Source of the DNA: Proales similis
Taxonomy: Eukaryota > Rotifera > Eurotatoria > Ploima > Proalidae
Length of the DNA stretch: 64,000 bases
Direction: 5' to 3'
NCBI GenBank assembly: GCA_019059635.1
Contig: JAGVRJ010000015.1
Location: 868,001-932,000, forward strand
Below the pieces are notes generated by a model. The model searched no databases. It was not told the DNA's origin and saw only the letters and a program-made list of their open reading frames with translations. Below, one piece after another: positions 1-12,000 of the stretch (positions are counted from its first letter, which is position 1; the number at the start of each line of letters is the position of its first letter). The translations under genes were made by a program, and so were the position numbers.

Positions 1-3000
1 ACCCTCGGTGGTAGGGCCCTCAGTTGTGGTCGAGCCGGTGGTAGTCACTGTGGTTGTCGAGGTGGTCGGGGCCACGGTCGTTGTCGGCACGACTGTGGTA
101 ACAGTGGTTCCAGTTGTGGTCGAGCCCGTTGTTCCCTCGGTGGTGGTCGTTGTGGTGCCCTCGGTGGTAGTCGTTGTGGTGCCCTCGGTGGTAGTGCCCT
201 CAGTTGTGGTCGAACCGGTGGTAGTCACTGGGGTTGTCGAGGTGGTCGGGGCCACGGTTGTTGTCGGCACGACTGTGGTAACAGTGGTTCCAGTTGTGGT
301 CGAGCCCGTTGTTCCCTCGGTGGTGGTCGATGTGGTGCCCTCGGTGGTGGTCGTGGTGGTGCCCTCGGTGGTGGTCGTGGTGGTGCCCTCGGTGGTTGTT
401 CTTGTTATTGTCCTTGTTGTTTCTGTTTCAGGTTGAACGTAAGTCACTCGGGTAGTGACAACCTTAAGACAGGCCTCTATTGTCATCTTGATATTTTCCA
501 CATTGCTTCTACCGTTTGTAAATTCGACGACAATCGTCTGAATCGGGCTGTTTGGAACATTGTTCGTCGAACCTTGGCCGTTTGTGACCGAGGTCTGACC
601 AACTTGGAAGTTGTTCTCGTCAAAGAAAGTCAATCTGGCCTCAATGAAGCCTCCAGTTATAGTAATGGTTCCCAACTCAGCGGAAGCAGTTTCGTCAAAT
701 GAAATTACAAGCTCAACTTGGGCCGAATCGAACGAAGCACCGGTGGGTTCTTCATTCAAGAGGTTTTCCAAATCAGTCACTTGTACATTATTAGAAACAG
801 TCACGGAGAAGGCGCTGTTGTCATCTGACATGAGCTTCTCGCAACCTCTGCTAGTGGTTGTTGTAACAACAGTTGTTGTTGTCTCTTCGTAAGGAATGGT
901 TTGCTGTTCGGTTGTTCCGGTCGAGCCCGTTGTTCCCTCGGTGGTAGTCGTGGTGGTGCCCTCAGTGGTAGTCGTGGTGGTACCCTCGGTGGTAGTGCCC
1001 TCAGTTGTGGTCGAGCCGGTGGTAGTCACTGTGGTTGTCGAGGTGGTCGGGGCCACGGTTGTTGTCGGCACGACTGTGGTAACAGTGGTTCCAGTTGTGG
1101 TCGAGCCCGTTGTTCCCTCGGTGGTAGTCGTGGTGGTGCCCTCAGTGGTAGTCGTGGTGGTACCCTCGGTGGTAGTGCCCTCAGTTGTGGTCGAGCCGGT
1201 GGTAGTCACTGTGGTTGTCGAGGTGGTCGGGGCCACGGTTGTTGTCGGCACGACTGTGGTAACAGTGGTTCCAGTTGTGGTCGAGCCCGTTGTTCCCTCG
1301 GTGGTGGTCGTTGTGGTACCCTCAGTCGTGGTTGTCGTTGTGCCTTCGGTAGTTGTACCAGTTGACGTCAGAGTTGTGGTTGAGGTGGTTAGTGGGACAG
1401 TTGTTGTCGAAACCACAGTTGTTGTTGTTGTTCCTTCTGTAGTCGAGCCCGTTGTTCCCTCAGTGGAGGTCGTGGTGGTACCCTCAGTCGTGGTTGTGGT
1501 TGTGCCTTCGGTAGTGGTACCAGTGGACGTCAGAGTTGTTGTTGAGGTCGTCAGTGGGACAGTAGTTGTCGGGAGAGTTGACAATGTGGTCTCTCTTTCA
1601 AGACATCCGTACAATCGCAAAGCAAAATTGCGAACATCTAGACCATCAGTTGTTTCAGTTATCGTAAGTGTCACTTGAGCGGTGTTAAATATTTCAATCT
1701 CGAATGAATTATTTGTTGAGTCAAGAGTTATTGTTGAAATCTGATCTGAATTTCCTTGACTTATTACTAAACTTCGAACGTTTGTTAACTCCGAAAGGGT
1801 TATTTTGAGCAATCCGTTAAAGGTGTCAGTAAATGACAATGTGACAGTAGGAGTAACGGTATTGAAATTTCCACCTTCTTGGGAAAGTAAGTAGCTTGGA
1901 TCAATGAAAGGTTCCGAGTCAATTGAAGAAACGAAATTCCTGTTCGAAGTTATATCAACATAATCACAAATATGAGAAGTTGTAACAGGAGTGGTTCCCT
2001 CGGTCGTGGTCGTTGTGGTACCCTGAGTTGTGGTCGTCGTTGTGCCTTCGGTTGTGGTACCAGTTGACGTCAGAGTTGTGGTTGAGGTGGTCAGTGGGAC
2101 AGTTGTTGTCGAAACCACAGTTGTTGTTGTTGTCTCCTCGTAAGGGATCGTTGCTTCTTCCGTCGTCGTTCCAGTCGTTCCCTCGGTCGTGGTTGTCGTT
2201 GTGCCTTCGGTTGTTGTACCAGTTGACGTCAGAGTTGTGGTTGAGGTGGTTAGTGGGACAGTTGTTGTCGAAACCACAGTTGTTGTTGTTGTTCCTTCTG
2301 TAGTCGATCCCGTTGTTCCCTCAGTGGTGGTCGTGGTGGTGCCCTCGGTCGTGGTCGTGGTGGTACCCTCAGTTGTGGTTGTCGTTGTGCCTTCGGTTGT
2401 GGTACCAGTTGACGTCAGAGTTGTTGTTGAGGTCGTCAGTGGGACAGTAGTTGTCGAAACCACAGTTGTTGTTGTTGTTCCTTCTGTAGTCGATCCCGTT
2501 GTTCCTTCAGTGGTGGTCGTGGTGGTACCCTCAGTCGTGGTCGTGGTGGTACCCTCAGTCGTGGTTGTCGTTGTGCCTTCGGTTGTGGTACCAGTGGACG
2601 TCAGAGTTGTTGTTGAGGTCGTCAGTGGGACAGTAGTTGTCGAAACAACAGTTGTTGTTGTTGTCTCCTCGTAAGGGATCGTTGCTTCTTCCGTTGTGCT
2701 GGATTTAGTGCTTGTTGTTGTTCCAATTGAAGTTGTTATCGTCGAAGTGGTTATTTCTGGTTTTGTTGCGGTTTCTTGGTAAACAGTGGTTTGTTCAGTT
2801 CCTGCAGTTGTGGTCGTGGTGGTGCCTTCGGTGGTTGTTCTTGTTATTGTCCTTGTTGTTTCTGTTTCGGGTTGAACGTAAGTCACTCGGGTAGTGACAA
2901 CCTTAAGACAGGCCTCTATTGTCATCTTGATATTTTCCACATTACTTCTACCGTTTGTAAATTCGACGACAATCGTCTGAATCGGGCTGTTTGGAACATT

Positions 3001-6000
3001 GTTCGTCGAACCTTGGCCGTTTGTGACCGAGGTCTGACCAACTTGGAAGTTGTTCTCATCAAAGAAAGTCAATCTGGCCTCAATGAAACCTCCAGTTATA
3101 CTTATGGTTCCCAACTCAGCGGAAGCAGTTTCGTCAAATGAAATTACAAGCTCAACTTGGGCCGAATCGAACGAAGCACCGGTCGGTTCTTCATTCAAGA
3201 GGTTTTCCAAATCAGTCACTTGTACATTATTAGAAACAGTCACGGAGAAGACGCTGTTGTCATCTGACATGAGCTTCTCGCAACCTCTGCTAGTAGTTGT
3301 TGTAACAACAGTTGTTGTTGTCTCTTCGTAAGGAATGGTTTGCTGTTCGGTTGTTCCTGACGTTCTTGTTACTGTTACACTTGTTGTAGCAGTAGTTGGG
3401 GCAACTGTAGTTGTAGAGATAGTTGATGTTTCTTCGTACGGAATGGTAGCCTCTTCGGTTGTTATAGTCGTTTCTTTGGACGTGGAAGCTTCTGACGTAG
3501 ACATCACGGTTGTCGACGATGTTGTTGGTTGTTCCTATTATCATTTTTTTATTTTGGTAAAATATTCAATATTTCTCATTTTCAAATTACCTCAGTTGGT
3601 GTTGTTGGTGGTGTTATGCAAGCCAGTATTCTTAATTTTACGTTATATTCTTCTGACTGACGTCTCTTGGTCAATGGCCTAAATCTTAATGTTCTGAGAG
3701 TTCCAAAATCGCTTGGTAGTAGGAACGGTCCATTGTTCAACACCTTTTAAAACGCATTCGATTTTAGCATTCGGCTTTGTTTGATTGTATTATATCTACC
3801 GTAAATTCACGACTGATCTCATCACTGTTTTCAATCTCCAGATAATATGATCTAACATTACTGTTTTCATTAAGAGCAATCGCCACCACCTCCTCTGGCT
3901 GAACAACTATATCGATAAAGTCGCTTAATAGTGGTTCGCCACTTGCGGTTTTTGACTGCGTCCATCCTTGCTGAATAACACCGGTTTCGGCAATCATGTC
4001 CAGGCTTAGTGCGCTGTCTATTTGGTCGTTTATTTCTTCAACAAATCCCTTCATAGCGATTATGTTTTCAGCCTCGCACAGTACTTTGAATTCATGAGTT
4101 TTGGTCAGATGCGGTACTTATTTTTCTTTGAGTTTCATTTTCGTCAATTACCTGGAGGAGTTCGGGTTGTTGTTGATGTTGAAGTTGTCAAAAGCTTGGT
4201 TGTGGTTTCTTCAATTATTGTCGGATGCGTCATTATATCTGTTCAGACATGGTTATATTTTGGTGGCCACATTTTAAGGTCGATTGACGTTTACCTTCGC
4301 AGACAAATATCTTGAGCTTAACGTTATAGTCTTGTCGTCTGAAAAACTTTCGCAATGGATGGAATCGAATGACCTTGATCAGGTTCAAATCCACCGGAGC
4401 AAAGTAGAACAACGGCTCTCTCCAGTCCAGGACCTTTTGTGATGTGATGAATTAAATGAATTGTCTCGTTGATTAATGTTTAAAACGCGTCGGATGCTCA
4501 CTTCTACTCTTTTTACGTTTTCGTCGATGTCTCTTAGCTCCAGCGAGAACTTTCTCACGTTGCTGCCCGGAACCACTTCTATTTTGACCAAACGAGCGGC
4601 GTTTGACAAAGTTATGTCAATGAAGTCACTCAATCGCTCAATGTTCCAGCCGGGCTGGCCACTGCCTTCTCTTATCACATCAACACTTATTTTGTTATCC
4701 TGTTGAGTGGTGATCTCTTCGACTCCGTCGACCGTTCCGACTATATCTACCACATGGTCGCAAGGTAATTCTGAAATAAAATGGAGTTTTCGCTTTGACA
4801 ACCAGACGGAAATCTTGCTAGATCAGCTTACGTCTTGGCGTTGTGACTTGTGCGTAATTTCCGCATCCCATCAGCTCAATCTGAACTGACAGAGAGGTAG
4901 GTGCTTTAGAAAATTTGAAATCGATGATAACCACGAGAACATCCTCGATGGTGTCGAACTTGATCGCTTGCTCCTCTTCGGCATCAAGGAACTCCCAAGT
5001 AAAAGGCTGCAACAATGCAATTAAGATTGGAAAATGGAATAAAGAGTGAAGCAAAATCTAACCAGGTTATTGACCGAGTGGAATTCGGTCTCGCTTCCTC
5101 TGGAATACCAAATCTTAACTTGGTCGACTCGGCCACGAACGATCAGTCCATTGAAAGACACGGCCTCTTTAAGCTCATGAGTTGATATTTCAGGATTTCC
5201 AACACAAACCAAGTCTTACCTGGCAGAACAATCTTGACACCAGGATGCGGATCTCTCGGAAGTGGTGTCCAGAAGTATTCGGCTCCAAATCTTATGTTGT
5301 CTCTTGCCAGCTTTCGAGAAGACAAATAAATATTGTCCGCTGGAATCACACCAGATTCGAGGCCAAGAGGCTCCGAACAAACAGACTGAGTTGTGGTACT
5401 AGGAGAAGTTCCAGTGGTCGTGCCAGTGGTAGTGCCAGTGGTAGTGCCAGTGGTAGTTCCAGTGGTTGTGCCAGTGGTCGTGCCAGTGGTAGTTCCAGTG
5501 GTAGTTCCAGTGGTAGTGCCAGTGGTAGTGCCAGTGGTAGTTCCAGTGGTAGTTCCAGTGGTCGTGCCAGTCGTGGTCACAGTGGTTGTGCCAGTGGTCG
5601 TGCCAGTGGTCGTGCCAGTGGTAGTTCCAGTGGTCGTGCCAGTCGTGGTCACAGTGGTAGTGCCAGTGGTAGTGCCAGTGGTAGTGCCAGTGGTAGTGCC
5701 AGTGGTCGTGCCAGTGGTCGTGCCAGTAGTAGTTCCAGTGGTCGTGCCAGTGGTCGTGCCAGTGGTCGTGCCAGTGGTCGTGCCAGTGGTCGTGCCAGTG
5801 GTTGTGCCAGTGCTGGTCACAGTAGTTGAACCAGTGGTGGTGCCAGTCGATGTTACTGAAGGTGTGACTCCAATATGTGTGCATGATTCAATTGAAATTT
5901 CTACGTTTCTCGGCATCTCTTGGTCATCTGTTCCCTTGATTGTGATTCTTAAGCCGGATAAGAATGCATCGTTCTCTGTCAAGACTTTAAGGAGGCCATT

Positions 6001-9000
6001 ATTGTCTAGGCTGGCAACGGTTTCTCCTTCTTGGCCAATCAAATCGACGGTGAACTGGTTTACGTTTGTGATCTCATTTGCCAATCCCACTCGTACAACG
6101 TTAACCTGAGTACCAGGCGAGAATTTTACATCGATCACAACTGGCAGTTGGCTAAATGAGCTTCCGCCAGTTGAAGGCAAAAGTTCCTCGGGAAATACGA
6201 AAGGCTCTGATTCAATGCTTGATACGAACTCTGGATTGTTGCTTAGTTCTTCATATTCACAAATGGTGGTTGTCGTAGAAGCAGGCACCTCAGTTGATCC
6301 TGTAGTTCTTTCTGGCAGTCCAGTAGTTGTATCGACTTCACCGTTGTATTCATAGTCTGAACAGACACTGATTTCAAGGCCATATACATCAATGGGCTGC
6401 TCAGTATTTTGCCTGTTGTCCAATGTGATGGTCAAATGTCGAGTGGTCAGTTCATTGACCAAATAGAGATCCATCTCAGCTTTATAAATAACTTCGGTAT
6501 CTCTCTCTTCTTCGTTGGTATTTATCTCTGGCAATTCATCAGTTTCGATTGGTTCGAATTCAGCAGAGACTTGAATGTTATCGGAAGCAACCAACTTGAG
6601 CGAGATGAAATTCACTGGGACGATAAACTCGATATCGACTTTGGCGACAACGCCTGGTGCGACTTCAACAGGTCGGTCGAAACCAAATACGTCACGAACT
6701 TGTCCATTAAGCTGCTCACCATGCCAGTCACTGATGATTGGAGTTGGAAGCTCGATTAGAGTTTTTCGTGTTCCATGATAGCACTGGAAGTGGAAAGTTC
6801 CGGTAGTTGCTGGAGAAGTGGTTCCTGTCGACGTGACGGTGCTGGTGCCAGTGCTGGTCTCTGTTGTAGTTCCAGTCGTGGTCACAGTGGTTGTGCCAGT
6901 GGTCGTGCCAGTCGTGGTCACAGTGGTCGTGCCAGTGGTTGTGCCAGTGCTGGTCACAGTAGTTGAACCAGTGGTGGTGCCAGTCGATGTCTCAGTTGTG
7001 GATGGAACAGTGGTGCTCGGCTGGCATGAAGGATGAGTCTCGTCGTCTTGATCCTCGCAGTCGTACATGCCATCACAGAGTTGAGTTCCGTTGATGCAGC
7101 GTCCACTTCGGCAAGTATACTCGTTCTCGGCACAAGTGCAGTTGAGCTCATCGGAGCCGTCTGAACAGTCGCGCACTGAATCGCACACTCTTACAGGGTC
7201 GATACATTCGCAAGAAGTCTGACAAGTGAAGCTGTCCTTGCAGATGCACTCGCAGTCGAGCTCGTCGCTTCCGTCACCGCAGTCGTCGTGACCGTCACAT
7301 TTTTGGGTTATAGGCATGCACTCATAGTCTTGGTCTGGGCTGCATTTGAACTGGCGGACAATGTCGTAGCAAGTGGTTTGGTTGCAGCCGACTTCGTCCG
7401 AATCGTCCAAGGGGCCGCAGTCGACCGAACCATCGCATCTGTAGGTATCTGGAATGCAATGTCCGTCCAAGCACTTGAATCCTTGGCACTCCGGTTGCTC
7501 ACAGCCGATTTCGTCGCTGCCGTCTCTGCAGTTGGGCAGACCGTCACAAACGTACTCTGACTTGATGCATTGGCCATTCTGACACACAAATGTTTGATTG
7601 TTGCGTTCACATTTGCAGTCAACTTCATCTGACTTGTCTCGGCAATCGTAGACATGATCACACGTCCATTCCTTGGGAATGCAAGTCCTGTCCTCGACGC
7701 AAGTGAACTGGGTCTCCTCGTTGCAGACCTTGCAGCCAGGCGAGAAGGTGTCCGCCTCGCAGTTGAACGTGCCGTTGGCGCACTGACAGATCATGCAGTC
7801 CTGAGTGATGGTGCTGCCAGCCGGATATCGATTTGTGTTGTACAAGCACTCGCACTCGGCGGGCAAGACGCACTTGCCTTCGTAGTCGGCCACATAGCCA
7901 GCGGGACAGAAGCATCCTTCGGTGCAGCCAGCGTCGCTGCATTGAGGATTGTTTCCGGTCGACAAATCCATGCAAGTCTGCTGACAGAGAGGACCGCACG
8001 CTTGGTACTGTTTGCCATACTCACACTGAATAGGACATCGGTGCTGAGTACGCCACTTGACTGGGAAGCCGATATCGTTACAGAGCTCGGCAAATGCGGC
8101 CAATGCTGAGCACAAACACTCGCAATCGCCGCCCTTGTCGCAACTACACGCGTCGAACAAGCACTCGATGTGTGACTTGTGGATTTGAGCCGAGTCCATT
8201 TGAGCGAGGCAAGCAGAGAACGGGTTGTCTTCGCTCGGCTCGGCGCTAATCAACGAGCACTCTTTGGTGGCCCACTCCTTACGGTTAAGATGAGCGTGAC
8301 ACGGGTCTGACTCGTCAATTATCGGGTTGGCGTGATCAACGCAAGCCTGTTCGACCTTCCACGACTCGACGTGCTCGGCTTCAGACGCAATGATGCCGTT
8401 TATGGTCCTCAGATCGTTTGACGAGTCCATGTCAAAGTTGCCGCAGATACCCTGCATTTGGTTTTTCCACTGCGAATGGACCAAAACGTACAGTCGGGTG
8501 GCTAAAAAAGGCCAGTGAACAACAACCTCGACGAGAGAGAGCGCGTTCGTCTACTTACCACCATCCCACTTGATGAGGAAATCGGTTGAATTGACCACAA
8601 AGTAGAGACCGGCGGCCATGATCTTCACATCGCCAAACACTCTAGCACCGTCTTCGATGTTTTTCAACTCGAGCTGGTTGACAACGATGTTTCGGCCTCT
8701 CATCAAATCGATGTCCAGACCTGATCAGTGTGAAGCGCGTCAGTTTCCACGTGCGGGCGTGTCAGCGACAAATGCTTTACCTTTGTATTTGATGAAAATG
8801 TTTTTCGTACAGGTGACGCCATTCGAGCCGCAAGGCACATTCTCGACGACCACTCTGAAGGTTTGGTCGATTGTCTGCGCGAGCACGTATTTACAGTTGC
8901 CCTGGTAAGAGAATCGATGCCCGTCAAATGTGGTGTAATGCGGGTCTCCCGCGGCCACACAAAGACCGTCACATTTGGTCTCACTGCAGGTCCAGTGGCC

Positions 9001-12000
9001 GCCACGGCATTCGCTTTAAATAGACAAACGTCGACATAGTTTGACGAATGTAGAGCTCTTGTTTTGGAGAGGCGCGTTGCTTACCATTCGTTGCAGCCGA
9101 CCTTGATCTTTTCGGTGTGGTTGTAGACATGGCCTCCGTGGGTGCAGGGGCACTCTTCTTCGGGAACACATTGCAGCTATAGAGAGAAAAAGGTCGAAAT
9201 CGGCAAGAAAAGACGAGCTGCAAGTGAAGCGTACATCGTAGTCAAGAACTGTTCCGTTGGGGCAAGTGCAGCCTTCAAAAGGTGGTCGATGGCACTCTCT
9301 CAAATGGTCCTTGTTGGCGCAAGTTCTGTGACAGGGCGATGCGGATTTGGAGAAGACCTGGTTGTTCGGGCAAGCAATCACATCCTCGCAGTCGACATTA
9401 TCGCATCTCCAGGCTCCGTCCTCACAGTGGCTTCATTCACAATGTTTGAGCAGAGCCAGACCAGAGAGTGTAAAGAGTCGATGCAATTACCAGGTGGAGC
9501 AGGCTCGCTTGACGCTCTGGCCGGCCGCGATGTACTGGTCCGACGCGACGTCGTAGCATGAGCAAGACGACTTTTGGACACAGACTCTGTTGCCGGCTAC
9601 TAGGTCGTAGTACTGTCCTTCCGGGCACTCGCAGCCTGGCACGCAGATGCCGTTCTCGTCCAGCTGGTTCGAGTATTTGGCATAGGTCTGCATGGTCAGG
9701 TCACGGCAAGTGGTGTTGACCATGCGCGCGCATTCGGTGTAGCTAGCGCCTCCTGTGCATGTGCCGTAGTTGCTGTTCATGCACGACGACTGAAGATCGG
9801 CAAGCTCGTCGTTCTCAAGCCAGTTGATCTTGACGCCTCTTGAGGCGCACTCGAACGCGTAGGCGGCCACTGCACGGCACCGGTAAAAGTCCTGGTGGAA
9901 GCTGTTGGCATCCAGGCAAAGATCGTACATGCACGCCTCGACATATTTGGCCGGGTCGAGAACAGATCTGCAAGCCTCGAAGGCAGGATGCAGTTTTATC
10001 AACGAGCAGTCATCGTTTGCCTTCAGCTCGGCCTAGAGCAAAGCAAATTAGACCATCACGCAAATGTGGCGCAATAGAGAAGTAGTCGAGCCTACCGCAA
10101 TGTTGCTCTCGCATGGCTCTGACTGCTGGGGCAGCTCGCAGAAGATGTCGTTTTTGTATGTGTTGGCAAAGACCGGAACCTTGGACTCGGTCAGGCCGTT
10201 CGGGGTGAGGAAGTCGTCGTTGCTCTTGAAGTTGAAGGTGCCGCACAAGCCTCGCACCTTGTCCTGGAACATCGGATCAAGCGTGATGTAAACTCGAGCG
10301 CTGTCGGTCAAAACGACAAAGCCTCGGCCCTGAATGGTAAGGAAGAACTCTGATGGCCGATCGATGTAAAGATCGGCATTGCTGAACGGCGTCTTGGTTA
10401 TCAACTTGGAGTTGACATAGATATTGCCCTGTCGCACGATCAGCGATGTGCTCATCACGTTGACAGTGAGCTCGGTCGGTCCGTTTCCAAGCTGGTCTGG
10501 GCTGCTTCGTTGCGAGATGAACAGTCTAGGTTCTTGTTCGGAGTATATTTGCTGTTTGGTGTTGTTCGTTTAATTGCGAAGCGAATTTCCTCAAGTCAAA
10601 GTCACTCACCTCGACCAAAGTGTGCTCGCAAGTTGATCGCAGGTCGTACTCAACACCGTCGAATGTGGTAAAGTGGCCGGAGCCGACAACCGAGCATCTT
10701 CTCGGGCACTTGTTGTCTGTGCACGACCATCGGCCAGCATCGCACACACTATTGAGCACGTGCACATTAGACCAGAGTAGAGCGGGAGGGCAGACTGAGA
10801 CTAGACTTACCATTCATTGCAGTCGACCGAGACCTTCTCGCCGGTTCGATAGTAGTTGCCTCGGTACAGACATGTGCACTCTTCGTCGCGCACGCATTTG
10901 TTCCCTTGGCCGTAGTCGAGGTAGAAGCCCTCTGGGCAGACACAGCCCGGCGAGCATTCGTCTTTGCAGTTGATGCCAGTCATGTTCATCAGTCGGTTCT
11001 GACAAGTCTTTGGACATGATGTGGCGCACTCGGTGTAGACTTTGCCGCCCGGACATGTCTTGGCTAAATTTTTCAAATGTCAAGGTCAGAGGAAAACGTT
11101 GGAGGAGAAGGGGGGGGGGGGAGTGGTCTGCTTACGGCATCGGCTGGCTGTACGCCATTCGACGTTAATGAAGTTCTCTGAGCACTCTGAGCCGACGGCC
11201 TCAAACGAAGCGCACAGACTCTTTGTCTTGGCCTCTTCAACAAATTGACTCGTTCTGATCGCGTGGCAGTAGTCGACTTTACATTGCTCGTAATAAAGTG
11301 AGGCGTTGATCTTAGACAGCGAGACATGCTTTAGAGAGGCGATTCGAATTCAAACGGCAACCGCTTACCACTCGGGTGCAGACACCGAACAGATCGCTGA
11401 CAATCGGGTAGCAGGCAGTGCTGGCCTCTGAATCGAGCTGTGGCGTGTTGCACGGATTGTTTCGTGGAGGCACCTCAGGGCACTTGAGTCAATCGGACGT
11501 CAGAAGAGGACTGAGCAAGAAGCCAGCGGAAAGCAGTGGCTTACGCTCGAATCGACTCGCCAGTGGTTGGCGAACACATTGGCCGAGCTGGCGTAGTTAC
11601 CATTGGGCAGAATGTAGTCGCGTGACTTGTCGTGATTGTAATCACCGCAGAGACCTCGCACCAAATTGGCGTATTGCTCTTCGACAGTGAGGAAGATGTT
11701 GAGCGAGTCGGCGCTCCACTTGAGTCTGACTCCGTCCGAGAACTTCAAGTGCGTGTACTCGCCGATTCGCTGAATGATCACTCCGTCGCCAAGTATGGTC
11801 TCGTTATCGGCCAACTGACGTTTGTTGAAGACCACCGACTTGCCAGTGGCCTCGACCGTAATGTCGGCAAACACCATCTTGAGCGTTTTCTGACAAGTCG
11901 ACCAGTCTCGGCAGTTTTGTAAGACCACATTCACTTGCCATGAAGCCGCTGATGAGAGCTTGTACTCACAGCTTCAGTTCGCAAGTAAAATTGCAAATGA

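Noticed and set aside
930-1290. Regular direct repeats resembling a CRISPR array
   Set aside because: Units are adjacent coding repeats without unique spacers, in a eukaryotic gene.
8-1678. Val/Pro-rich and Gly/Ser/Arg-rich plus-strand open frames
   Set aside because: They are antisense readings of the Thr-rich minus-strand mucin exon. The minus frame is continuous through the Cys-flanked modules and has domain signal; the plus frames do not.
5393-6109. Plus-strand VVVP repeat protein and minus-strand His/Trp repeat frame
   Set aside because: Both are shadows of the TTTG minisatellite in other frames.
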